DNA of 64,000 nt from assembly GCA_963575745.1 (NCBI GenBank), contig CAUYUJ010022504.1:460159-524158 (forward strand), written 5' to 3'. Shown piece by piece: positions 32,493 through 41,610 of the stretch; the stretch's first letter is position 1, and every line of letters starts with the position of its first letter. The notes below the pieces were generated by a model, which did not search any database, had not been told where the DNA came from, and saw nothing but the letters and a program-made list of their open reading frames with translations. The stretch comes from Prorocentrum cordatum (Eukaryota; Sar; Dinophyceae; Prorocentrales; Prorocentraceae). The translations under genes and the position numbers were made by a program.

Positions 32493-33790
32493 TGATTTAT
32501 CGGATGGAGCTGGCCGAGACGCGAGAGGGGCCCGAGGAGTGGGCCTTCGGGCTCCGGCCCCCGCGGAGTGCTTCGACGAGATCACGGCCAGCTCACCTCT
32601 TCCTGATCATCTTTGGCCTCGTGCACACCGTCGGAGCTGTTCGGTCGACATCGAGACCGCCGCCCTTGAAGACCAGGGGGGCCCTGGCCTGGGCGAACGC
32701 GGCCACGGACACGTTGGAGTTCAACAACAGGCTGGCGATCCACGCGGTCGACGACAAGACGAACGTGGTGTACGAGAAGGCTGTCAGGGATTTCCTCATC
32801 GACACAGAGAGGCTGGGCGTTCCGTTCGAGACGGTGCACCAGCGTGACAAGGCCCTGGCATCATACCTCTCGGACCTCTGCTACGTACGTGGATTGGGTT
32901 ATGCGAGTGGGAGTTTGGCTTTCAATGGATTCATGCACATCTTCGAGGATCATCGTAACTACCTGCCCCTGGCTGCGAGAGCTCTCAAAGCATGGGAAAG
33001 ACAGCAGCAGGGGCAGGAGGGGCAGCCCATCCCTATCGAGGGGGTCGCGCTGATAGTAGTGGATTTGTGTGAGCGCGGGCTGCCCCTCGAGGCCTGCGCG
33101 GTCATCGTGCAGCTGGACGGTTGGCTACGTGAGCAGGACTGGGCCGGCCTCCGCAGACGGGACGTGAGCACGGACAAGACGGGGCGCATGGCCTTGCTCC
33201 TGGGGGACCGCGCCAGGGGCGAGAAGGTCAAGACGGGGTCGGGCCAGGGCGTCGAGCTGACGACGGAGCTCGGCAAGCAGATCATGAAGGTCCTGAATTC
33301 CGACCTCGCCCCCGACGACTGCGTCTTCCCCATCACCCCCGACAAGTACAGGCGCGAGTGGAACCGCTCCCTCGTCAGGCTCGGGCTCGAGGAGTTCGGG
33401 CCCCCGCATGGCCTCAGGCACGCGGGAGCCGCACATTTTGTGGCGGCAGGGGGAGACCTCGAGGTGGCACGGAGAAGGGGGCGCTGGAACACCGCCAGCG
33501 CCCTCCAGAGGTATACCAAGTCGTTCATCCTCATTGCGAGGCGCAGCATCATGACTGACGCCAAGCTACGAGACGGCGAGGAGTTCTGGCGGGCCCCAGG
33601 CGTGTTCATGGCACAGGCGCTGGGGAAGTCCAGGGTGGCGGACAAGCCACTCACTGCTCGTCTGATAAGGATGCTGAAGGGGCTGCCGCAGGGTGCCTCG
33701 CTGCCGCTCGGCTCCTCAGAGGTGCCGCGCCCAGAGGTGGCGAGGCCCAGGTCGGGCCTCAAGGCGCAAATTAGAAGGCGCAGCACGTAG
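32492..33790 (+). CDS. Element B ORF3: tyrosine recombinase
   Basis: 432 codons from ATG 32492, whose A is the last base of the ORF2 stop. N-terminal helical core-binding part (YEKAVRDFLIDTERLG ... SGSLAFNGFMHIFEDH). The catalytic part has QDWAGLRRRDVST, likely holding the first Arg, then PHGLRHAGAAHF (H-x-L-R-H, about 33404-33439), RRGRWNTAS, and the nucleophile Tyr in LQRYTK (about 33510). In PAT and Ngaro relatives this enzyme integrates the circular cDNA. A longer frame upstream of 32492 is a shadow of ORF2. Confidence 0.88.
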   Translation: MIYRMELAETREGPEEWAFGLRPPRSASTRSRPAHLFLIIFGLVHTVGAVRSTSRPPPLKTRGALAWANAATDTLEFNNRLAIHAVDDKTNVVYEKAVRDFLIDTERLGVPFETVHQRDKALASYLSDLCYVRGLGYASGSLAFNGFMHIFEDHRNYLPLAARALKAWERQQQGQEGQPIPIEGVALIVVDLCERGLPLEACAVIVQLDGWLREQDWAGLRRRDVSTDKTGRMALLLGDRARGEKVKTGSGQGVELTTELGKQIMKVLNSDLAPDDCVFPITPDKYRREWNRSLVRLGLEEFGPPHGLRHAGAAHFVAAGGDLEVARRRGRWNTASALQRYTKSFILIARRSIMTDAKLRDGEEFWRAPGVFMAQALGKSRVADKPLTARLIRMLKGLPQGASLPLGSSEVPRPEVARPRSGLKAQIRRRST

Positions 33791-33977
33791 CCTCTTTTCT
33801 CCAATTAACATGAAGAATATGTATTTTCGGGGATCCCAAATGATGTGCCTAAGCTGGGGGGGTCAGGACTAGCCACCTACTCCTTCGCCCCTCCCTCCCT
33901 CCCTCCCTGGTGTGCTACGTCCTGCGCTGTGCAATCTAGATAGGGCCTGCGGCCAGAAGGGGCTGGTTGGCCTGTGT

Positions 33978-34266
33978 GGGGTCTTCCGCACGTGATCTGT
34001 TTTTGTTGGCCTCGAGGGCCCCTTGGAGTGCCAGGTCAGGTACCGACTTTCTGGGGCCCTCGGGGCCCGCCTGCAGGTCCCGAGCGGGATCGATCGAACA
34101 AATGTTGGGGGCTGGACGCCCCACGCTCGCCCGTGTCTGGTTTCTCCTCGTGTCCCGCTGCTGTGTCGGATATTCGATGTTATCCTTTGATGCCTGACGG
34201 CGCCGTGGGCGCCGCCTGCCCCCCTTCAGCTCTGGCACGTGGGATCCTAGGACAGCATAGTTTAAA
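33978..34266 (+). repeat. Element B repeat B1
   Basis: 289 bp starting GGGGTCTTCCGCACGTG and ending CATAGTTTAAA, adjacent to A2. It differs from B2 at one position as read (T/C in CAGGTACC versus CAGGCACC). Confidence 0.93.
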
Positions 34267-34366
34267 TAAATGTTATTATAACGCTCTTTTATACTGCTTG
34301 TTCCCCTCCCCTCGTGCCGCCCTCTTCTGTGTCTTCTCTCGGCTTTGCCGTCCTCAAGATTTCGGC
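34267..34366 (+). repeat. Element B repeat A2
   Basis: 100 bp. One mismatch to A1 (CCGCCCTC versus CCGTCCTC). Bases 34367-34391 are the A2-B2 spacer, which carries the self-complementary CTCTCGAGGGGAG. Confidence 0.93.
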
Positions 34367-34391
34367 CCCGCCCACCCTCCTCTCGAGGGGA

Positions 34392-34680
34392 GGGGTCTTC
34401 CGCACGTGATCTGTTTTTGTTGGCCTCGAGGGCCCCTTGGAGTGCCAGGTCAGGCACCGACTTTCTGGGGCCCTCGGGGCCCGCCTGCAGGTCCCGAGCG
34501 GGATCGATCGAACAAATGTTGGGGGCTGGACGCCCCACGCTCGCCCGTGTCTGGTTTCTCCTCGTGTCCCGCTGCTGTGTCGGATATTCGATGTTATCCT
34601 TTGATGCCTGACGGCGCCGTGGGCGCCGCCTGCCCCCCTTCAGCTCTGGCACGTGGGATCCTAGGACAGCATAGTTTAAA
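34392..34680 (+). repeat. Element B right repeat B2
   Basis: 289 bp, ending GTTTAAA directly against element A coding sequence at 34681. Minus-strand frames through B1 and B2 give an apparent peptide repeat that is only the duplicated repeat DNA. Confidence 0.93.
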
Positions 34681-36851
34681 AGGATCTTTTCGATGATGTT
34701 CCATCTTTCGAGAGCAGCGGGATGAGTCGTCTCACTGGTCCCCTCCACCGCGGGCGCGTTGGCGTGGGCGTCCAGCAACCAGTCCTCCTCGGGGCCCTGG
34801 ACGGCTTGCCTGAGCTCCTCCTCGAGGGCGGTGGTCTGAATCTCGTCGAAGGCAGCTGGGGGGGACCAAACAGCCGGCGAGCCTCCCGCTCGGCTGCCCC
34901 CCGCAGGGGCCCCGGGACCTTCTCCGGCGCCTCTCCCAGCCCTTTTGCTGTCTGCTTCGGCCTTGGCCTGGGCCCTGAGCTGAGCCACCCGCCCGTCGAC
35001 CGAGGCGGGGTCGACCTTAGCGCCCGACTTCAGGCCGCCGCGCCTGATGAGCTGCGCCTGCACGGTCCAGTCCAGGCTGCCAAGCCCCTTGATGGCCTCG
35101 TGGGAGTGGGCGCAAGTCCCTGCCGCCTTGGGGCAGCCAGCCCATGTGCAGGCGCCCCAGCAGATGACCTTCCCGTTCTTGTCCCGGGGGGCATGCTTAA
35201 CTGAGCGCCCGATCTCGCTGGACGTCAGCGCCTTCCCTGCTGGGTACGCCCGGGCAGCGGGCCGCTCCTTGGCAGCAGCCTTCTTGACGGCGGCCCCTGC
35301 CTTTCCAGTGCCTGGGCCAGCTCTGGTGGGCGCCTCCTGATCTGCTGGGGTGTGTTCGTCAGCCTTCCCAGCCTTGGGAGTCCTCGAGGGGCCGGCGTGG
35401 AGGTTCTGATGAAGGAACCTCTGAAGCCGCCGGGCCCGGCGAGGGACGCACACCACCTGGTAGTACCCGCCCGGTGCGTCGAGGTCGTACACGTTCGGGA
35501 AGGTCAGCCACGCACTCCCCGACGGTCCTGTAGGGGCGAGGGCGATGGTTTTGATGTCCTCCCGGCGCGGGTTGGTGAGCCCCAGGATGCGGCACACCTC
35601 CCTTCGCTTTTCCCGAAGCTGCTCGCACCAGGTTGCAGCAAGCTCCTCCCAAAGGCTGTACACATAGTCTGCTGGGAAGGCCACGTCGTCCTCCTCGTAG
35701 GCAAGGCGGAGGGTCTCCAGGGCTCGGCGTCGCTCTGGCTCGTGCATTCGCCCGTAGACCAGCCCGAAGACGGTGATGGCGTTCTCGGCCTGCCTCACCC
35801 ACTGAGAGAAGACGACCGGGTGCCGGGGGCGCGGCTCGAGCTTGCACGTGGTGGGCATGGTGTAGGCGTCGAACACCTCTGCTTTGCAATGGGGAAAATC
35901 GGCCACGGAGATCGACCACTCGGCCAGATCCTTGTGGTCCCGCCCCCCCCAACAGAAGGCGGCGATGCCGTACGCCATCCGGTTCGTCACCGTCGTCGGC
36001 CAGTTCACCGCCTGCATCACGTGCTTCGCGTGCTCGCAGGCGCGCTTGAGGCCATGGAACAACTCCCGCCCGGTCAGGGCACCGCAGACCTCTACGTCGA
36101 GGGTGTCGCAGCCCCGCGCCAGGTACACGTCCAGTTCCTCGGCCCGTCCGATGGCGCCGAGGGTGCCCCGCTGCGCGACTTTTTCTTCCTCGCCGGACCT
36201 GCGGAGGCTGTCCACCGCCTGCAGCAGCCGCATGTTGTCCAAGTGCTGCTGTTCCTGACCGTTCTGGAGGACTTGCGCGCAGGTGGAGAAAGCGGCTGAG
36301 GGTTCACCTTCTCCGGCTCCTGCGGCGTACCTACGATCTGGCTGCCCTGGGGTTTTAACCAGTCCTCCGTGGCCATAAGCGCTCCTGTTAGTGAACATCT
36401 GCCCGAGATTCGGTACAAGGCCGGGCATCAAACCTGGCGGAGACAAACGAGTCGCTCCCGGCACGCGCACGCCAGGCGGGGTAGCCGGCGGCGGCAATGG
36501 CGGAGCGCTCGTGGCGGCGTCTAACCCAGGGGGAACTCCAGGTTGGCTGGGCTCTTGGCTGGCATCGGGCTTGCGCTCGGTGTCTAGCTTCAAGAGGCCA
36601 CTAGCGAGGGGTGGGTTCACCCCTTCATCTTTTTCGGCTCGAACCCGCTCCAACTTTCTTTCCCACCTGTCGATGTGCGCCTGGTACTTGGCCAGTTCCT
36701 CGGTCCCGCTGCTGCGCATGAGACGCTTGGTGTACTTGATGAGATGCTCCAAGACCACGGTGATGTCCTCGTCGTATCCTGCCGCCACGCTCTGCAGCGC
36801 CGAGGCGTCGTCCGATCCTTCTTCGTGGGCGGCGAGGTACAGCCCCAGCAT
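34681..36851 (-). CDS. Element A: gag-like domain with CCH-type finger, 5' part of the polyprotein
   Basis: Reads from about ATG 36851 (MLGLYLAAHEEGSDD; frame open further upstream) to the element B junction at 34681. Visible parts: a helical and proline-rich N-terminus (PGVRVPGATRLSPPG), then a capsid-like helical region (GRELFHGLKRACEHAKHVM; FAWGGRDHKDLAEW-like). VYSLWEELAATWCEQLREKRREVCRILGL comes next. The finger CWGACTWAGCPKAAGTCAHSH is at about 35166-35100, and a basic Ala-rich tail follows. In family terms this is a Gag that would package RNA. The ORF continues in frame into 27251 after removal of element B, giving about 3,620 codons in total. As the window stands, the reading beyond 34680 runs into element B repeats and is meaningless. 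Confidence 0.72.
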
Positions 36852-36990
36852 GGCCTCCCCGGTGCTCTCCTCTTCGTGGTCCTTCCCCGCCGGGCTGCGT
36901 GAAGAGCGCCGAGGGGCTGAGGGGGCCAGATCACCCTCCTCGCCCAGGCCCCACCCGACGCCGAATGGGGGCTTGGGGGAACTGCTGCGA

Positions 36991-39672
36991 TCAAGCCTCG
37001 CCCAATGCTTCTTGAGTTGCGTGTCCAGCTCGTCGGAGGTGGGCTGCGGTACTCCGGGGGCATGCTGGATGCCGGTACACGAGCAAGTCCCCGCGGGCCC
37101 GAAGCTGAGCCCACTGAGGGCGGCCGATGCGCTTGGTCTTCCCGCCGACGGGGACCCCGTTCCAAGGACGCAGCTTCTCCCACATGGTGCTGCTCACGAC
37201 GACGCCGTGCACGCCGATCCCCATCTCCTCGGCCCCAAGTGGTGGGTGATACAAGAGCTCCTCCAGGTAGCCTGCGGGGAGCCTTCCCTGGTCGCTGGCG
37301 ACGGGGGCGTACTCGATCCCCGCGGTCTTGAGGGTGAAGCAGACGTTCTCCTGGCCTTCCGCCGAGTAGTCTTTGCAGTGCGGCTCCTCCACGTCTACTA
37401 CAGTCGTGCTGCCATCTCCGGTGGGCCCTCCCCCTGGACGGGACTTCCCCAAGAAGATAACCCATTGCGGGCCGGCGGCCCAGTGGACTCGCACGCGCAG
37501 TACGAGAGGGTCACCCTGCTCGATCTCCTCGTCGGGGGCGGGGCTGGCGTCTCGCGGGAGGGGCGCCCTCGGAGAAGGCGGCGCTTCGAACCTGACACCA
37601 ACAGGTGGACCTCGCGGTGAAGCTGATGCCTCTCGTCGGTGTTGCCCAGGGGCTGCGTGTCCGCGGTGGCCCTCCGGTCCCCGTACTCCGTCTGCGGGGG
37701 GAGCTGCGTTGACTGGGACGCCCTGCTCGCGCGCCCGTGGGCTGCGACTGCGAACCGTCCGACGCCGCAAGCCCAAGCTCGAGAGGAATCCGCGGCCCGG
37801 GACGGCTGCAGCTGCCTGCACTGCTCGACCTGCTTCTCCACCCAGATGAAGAAGACATAGTGGTACGCCCTCTGCGTTGCCAACTGCCTGGCGGTAACAA
37901 GTCACTTGCGAGCATTTGTCACGATATCGAGATGCTCGGTAAACCTGGGCATGATGTGCGCAGAGATGGGCGAACGAATTCCGCCCGTCGCTGGGTGGCG
38001 GGAGGTCTGAAGCCTGCCCGTCTTCGAAGAGCAGGGTGGTCGGCTCTGCCTCCGCGGCGTCCCTGCAACCGTCGGGTGCCAAGGGGCGAGCGCCGCCACG
38101 TAGAACGATACCCACCCGAACAGCCTCACATGGCCTGTCCTCGGCCTCCACCTCCGACTCTGACTCCTGATCCAAAACTTCTGCGATGCTCCCTGCAACG
38201 CCTGGCTCCGCAGCGCCTGTCTTGCGACGGCGGCGTCGCCGGCAGCAAAAGGAACAACCGCAGGAGAGGATGCAGTAAAGGAACACGATCACTTTCCAGA
38301 TGGCTCTCCCCAGGTCGGCGACGGTCCGCCAGAGCAGGAAGACGCCCCGGCAGGAGGTGAACCTGGCGTGAGAGCCGATGTCCACGATCGCCTCGGAGTC
38401 CAAGGCAGCGTACTCTTTGCAATGAACTTCTCCAGGTTGATCTCTACAGGCCAGGTTGCGGCACAGGTGAATGGAACGGCCCTCGAGCGACTCCAGTTTC
38501 TGACGGAGTGCGCGTGAGCTGGCCCCCTTCACGCCCAGGTAGTCTATCCAGAGGCCCTTCCGGTCGATCCGCTTGGGCTCCGAAAGGTCGATCTTCAGCC
38601 GGGCTACGTGGTCGTCGATCTTGATCAGCACGTCGTTAGGCCGCCTCCCAGTCCCACGACCCTTCACCTTCTTGCTGTAGTACTCCGTGGTCGTGGCTGG
38701 TCCAGTCTCTGGCCCCATCCAATTGATCTGGGTAAGGGCAGGCGGAGCCGGCGGCAGGTACCTTTCGGCAGCTGCATCGCCAGGCTCTCGCCGGCGGCAC
38801 TTAGTGCACCGCGCCAGTAGACCGATCAGCCAGAGGGCGGCGGCGCATGGGGCCAGTAGGGTACGACAGATGTGAGTGAGGAAAGCCAGTACTGCCAGGA
38901 AAGCTAAGAGGATGAACGTCCATGCCACGGCAGGCCAAGCGGCCCCGAAGACCGTCAGGCCCAGCTTCTCGAGAGCATAGAAGAACCACCCACCATCCTT
39001 GGTCAGCCAGCCCGTCTCGGCATGGGTGGAGAAGGCGCTCCCAAGGCTGTCGAGCCTCTCGTAGGCGACTCCGCCCATGCCACTCAGGCGCCAGGCCCAG
39101 GTGCCCGCGCGTAGAGGCTTCAATCCCAGCGCCCAGACACCCCAGCCGCCCACCCAGGACTCCTCGCTGCCCGGGTCCTTGGGGGGGTCGCTGCTGTTGT
39201 CGACTCCTCCGGCGGCCTGGGCTGGGGGCGGGGGCGGCGCTCCCGGCGGCCCACTGTCGGGCGGCGCCTGGGGGCTGCCTGCATCTCCACCCTCCTCCTC
39301 GGGCTCGCCGATCTCCATGCCGTACTCGGAGTCGTCGTAGTACGGCACGGTGTACCCGAACGGGGCCTCCTGGGCCGCAGCCGGGTGGCCCCAACTGGCG
39401 CGGGCGACAGCGGAGCTGAGGGCCCGCGCCAGTCGTAGGCGGCGGCGCTGGTGACCAGCGCGGCCAGCCCGCGGGCCGCACCTGCCAGCGCTGGGCGCCG
39501 GGCAGCCATGGCACGCACGCTTCCGGGCGCCGCAGGCGCCCAGACCTCCTGAGGTCGGCTCCAGGGCTTTGAGCCCCGAAGGCTTGAGCGGGAGAGAGGG
39601 AAAGGGAAGGGCAAGCAGAGGCAGGAGCAGGGAGAGAGGAAACCCAAGCCGACTGGGGAGGGCGGGGTCCAA
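36991..39672 (-). CDS. Element A ORF1: large membrane-spanning protein
   Basis: 893 codons starting inside repeat A1 with a leader-like N-terminus (RLGFPLSLLLPLLALPFPSL). A Pro/Gly-rich acidic region follows, then strongly hydrophobic segments: VAWTFILLAFLAVLAFLTHI and APCAAALWLIGLLARC at about 38960-38800, and KVIVFLYCILSCGCSFCC with a following Arg run at about 38310-38235. A Cys/His-rich domain (CRNLACRDQPGEVHCKEYAALD; LCAHHAQVYRASRYRDKC) and a C-terminal globular part (RVHWAAGPQWVIFLGK) complete it. It is not a standard Gag and has no protease motif. An envelope-like or membrane-anchored assembly role is speculation. A2 carries a copy of the same start, giving a spurious ORF at about 17039-15786. 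Confidence 0.65.
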   Translation of the reverse strand: MDPALPSRLGFPLSLLLPLLALPFPSLPLKPSGLKALEPTSGGLGACGARKRACHGCPAPSAGRCGPRAGRAGHQRRRLRLARALSSAVARASWGHPAAAQEAPFGYTVPYYDDSEYGMEIGEPEEEGGDAGSPQAPPDSGPPGAPPPPPAQAAGGVDNSSDPPKDPGSEESWVGGWGVWALGLKPLRAGTWAWRLSGMGGVAYERLDSLGSAFSTHAETGWLTKDGGWFFYALEKLGLTVFGAAWPAVAWTFILLAFLAVLAFLTHICRTLLAPCAAALWLIGLLARCTKCRRREPGDAAAERYLPPAPPALTQINWMGPETGPATTTEYYSKKVKGRGTGRRPNDVLIKIDDHVARLKIDLSEPKRIDRKGLWIDYLGVKGASSRALRQKLESLEGRSIHLCRNLACRDQPGEVHCKEYAALDSEAIVDIGSHARFTSCRGVFLLWRTVADLGRAIWKVIVFLYCILSCGCSFCCRRRRRRKTGAAEPGVAGSIAEVLDQESESEVEAEDRPCEAVRVGIVLRGGARPLAPDGCRDAAEAEPTTLLFEDGQASDLPPPSDGRNSFAHLCAHHAQVYRASRYRDKCSQVTCYRQAVGNAEGVPLCLLHLGGEAGRAVQAAAAVPGRGFLSSLGLRRRTVRSRSPRAREQGVPVNAAPPADGVRGPEGHRGHAAPGQHRREASASPRGPPVGVRFEAPPSPRAPLPRDASPAPDEEIEQGDPLVLRVRVHWAAGPQWVIFLGKSRPGGGPTGDGSTTVVDVEEPHCKDYSAEGQENVCFTLKTAGIEYAPVASDQGRLPAGYLEELLYHPPLGAEEMGIGVHGVVVSSTMWEKLRPWNGVPVGGKTKRIGRPQWAQLRARGDLLVYRHPACPRSTAAHLRRAGHATQEALGEA

Positions 39673-39693
39673 CCGTTTAGGACAAACAACTAA
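39563..39693 (-). repeat. Element A left repeat A1
   Basis: 131-bp 5' terminus of element A (minus strand). Identical as read to A2 at 16930-17060. It contains the start codon of ORF1. Confidence 0.92.
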
Positions 39694-39770
39694 ACGCCGA
39701 ACTTCTCTCGCAGTTGCCGCTTCAGCTCGGCGAACCGCTGGTCGAGCTCGGCTTTCTCACGCGGGTCCAT
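39694..39770 (-). pseudogene. 5' fragment (26 codons) of the array gene disrupted by element A
   Basis: ATG at 39770 starts a charged, helix-forming stretch, MDPREKAELDQRFAELKR, that runs to codon 26 and ends at the element boundary. Positions 39694 and 16633 become adjacent when element A is removed, and the frame is kept (GV|TGAAAQ). That supports both the boundary call and the view that this was one gene. Confidence 0.75.
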
Positions 39771-40468
39771 GGCGTGGCCGCGCGCGGCCCCCGTCCGACG
39801 GGGGAACTGCGGCCGGCTTGGGCGAGGAAGGACAACGAGGGAGACGGCGGGGATGAGGACGAGGAGGGCGAAGAGGAGGATGGAGAGGACGAGAAGGAAG
39901 AGGATGCCGCGAAGAGCTCAGACGAGGACGAAAGGAAGAAGGGGACTGCGACGAGGGCGACGGGGCAGAAACGGAGGAGGGGGAATCGAGAAAGTCCGCA
40001 ACTGCGGCCGTCGGAGGGGACTGCGACGAGGACGACGGGAAATGACTCGGCCAACGGAGGCGGGCTACGGCCAACGGAAGAAAGGGCTAATGACGGAGGC
40101 GGGCTACGCCTACTGCGACGAGGAGGAAAGGCGGAGGGAGGGGGCTGCGACGAGGACGACGGGGAAGGGGCGACGAGGACGACGAACAACTGCGGATCCA
40201 TCTTTTTGCCTGTCCCCGCAACTGCGGCCGCGCTAACGTCGCGAGTGCTTCAACGGAGGTGATGCGCGCCCGAAGCGCCTAATTGCAGCGGTCAGTCGTG
40301 GGGGCGCAGCAACTGCTGCCAAGCTGTGCGAAGTCGCTAGAAGGCAGCGCCGCAACTGCGGCCGAAAGCGCGCGTAGTGAGTCAAACGAGCGCGGCGTCA
40401 CGCGATCGGCCCCCGCAACTGCGGTTCCACGGCTGCGCCCACTGCGGTTGAATTCCGCAACTGCGGTG
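39771..40468. other. Intergenic stretch with GGA/CGA-rich sequence
   Basis: GAGGACGAGGAGG and GCGACGAGGACGACGGG repeats give open frames on both strands. No convincing protein. It holds the densest cluster of the 12-mer. Confidence 0.5.
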
Positions 40469-41610
40469 TCAAGGCTGCGCGGACCACCGCGGTTGCAGGT
40501 GCGAACCCTTGTTCGCGTCGAACCGCCCAGGATTCGCATGGGCGTGCAGCATCCTCCAGAACTTGAACGTTCCGTGGCCATCGCTCTTGCCAAGACCTGC
40601 CGTCGGGCCGCGCACGGGGTGCCAGTGCGGCTCCACCTCATACGTGTTGAACTTCGGGCTAGACCAGGATGGGTGGACGCGAATGCCCGAGCCGTCGTCG
40701 CGGATGAGGACGAAATCCCACTGGGGCAGAGAGATTGTTTGCGCCTGTCCTCTGTCCACCCCTTTCGCGTGCCTCATGTTGTCGAGACTGTTAGGGCACG
40801 GGCTGCGCTCGCAGCGGACCAACCCGCGACTGCGGTCATTGTCAGGGCCGCACACGACGCGCAACATTGTAGGTCCATCCATCTGCGCGACCATCTCCAG
40901 CCAAGACCACGGCACTTTGACAGTGTGGTCCCAGTCCCAATCCCTGTTGTCCTGCGCCTCCCCCCTTGCGCGGTACTTAAGGATCTTCGAAATTTCCTCC
41001 GCAACTGCGGTACCTCCGAAGACGGGCGCGCGGCTGCCGACAAGGTTTTCTCGGTCTTCGAACTCGTCTCGGAAAAACTTCAAGGCCGCGTTGTGCTGCT
41101 TATAATTCCCAGACCAGTCCGCCCTGAAGTTCTCGAAGAAGTCCAACCTGAAAATAGGCCCTGGCTCCTGGCCCACAGTTTGAGAAAGCGCAACTGCGCC
41201 TTGCCCTTCGCGTTCCGGGGGAAGTAGGGGACGGCCCCCTTCGCCCGCCGCTGTTGCGGCCGCGGGCTCCGCGGCAGGAGAACCACCCCAAGCACTCGAG
41301 CGGCCCCTTTCCCATGCATTCCGGCAGCCACCCTCGTCGCCCCACCAGCGGGCGCCCTCCGTTCCCGAACCCTCCCATCGGTTGCCGCCCCATCCGCCGC
41401 CGCGCTCCCATCCGCCGCCCTCCCATCCGCGACTGCGGTCACTTCCGCCGCCGCCCTCATGCGCTTTTCCTCCCCATCCGCCAAGAGAAGCTCCGCCGCC
41501 CCAGCCGCCGCTGCGGTCACCTCCGCCACCGTATCCGCCACTGCGGCCGCCCCAATCCTCACTTGTTCCCCAACCGCCACCGCTGCTCTGTGAAGAATCC
41601 GCAACTGCGG
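39996..41610 (-). repeat. Dispersed CCGC-NNNN-GCGG motif, second block
   Basis: Exact CCGCAACTGCGG (plus strand) starts at 39996, 40216, 40350, 40413, 40455, 40999 and 41599. Loop variants start at 40824, 41427, 41505 and 41535, with partial copies near 39804, 40190, 40438 and 41190. Orientation matches the 6-16 kb block, and the density rises to five copies between 40216 and 40466. Confidence 0.95.

Larger units (their letters stand above)
27252..34680 (+). mobile_element. Element B: PAT/Ngaro-like YR retrotransposon nested in element A
   Basis: 7,429 bp. Order: A1 (27252-27351), membrane ORF1 (to 29347), RT-RNase H ORF2 (29520-32492), recombinase ORF3 (32492-33790), B1 (33978-34266), A2 (34267-34366), 25-bp spacer, B2 (34392-34680). 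A1 and A2 differ at one of 100 positions and B1 and B2 at one of 289 (as read), so insertion is recent. Ends are TAAATG... and ...GTTTAAA; the internal B1-A2 junction is exactly their fusion. The length is 1 mod 3, and its removal restores the frame of the element A polyprotein. No target duplication is seen. Confidence 0.93.
16634..39693 (-). mobile_element. Element A: PAT/Ngaro-like YR retrotransposon with DNA methyltransferase modules
   Basis: About 23.1 kb as found, 15.6 kb without the nested element B. On the minus strand the order is A1 (39693-39563), ORF1 (39672-36991), gag/pol ORF (36851-34681 and 27251-18560), YR C-terminus in a shifted frame (to 18186), B1 (17289-17061), A2 (17060-16930), spacer, B2 (16862-16634). 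This is the split-direct-repeat layout known from PAT and Ngaro elements of the DIRS order. A1 and A2 are identical over 131 bp as read; B1 and B2 differ at about two of 229 positions. The flanks show no target duplication, as expected for YR integration. The size and the extra membrane and methyltransferase modules are unusual. Confidence 0.9.

Noticed and set aside
33936-34680. Repeated peptide at the C-terminus of the gag-like minus-strand ORF
   Set aside because: It is the antisense reading of element B repeats B1 and B2, reached only because the nested insertion happens to keep the frame open.
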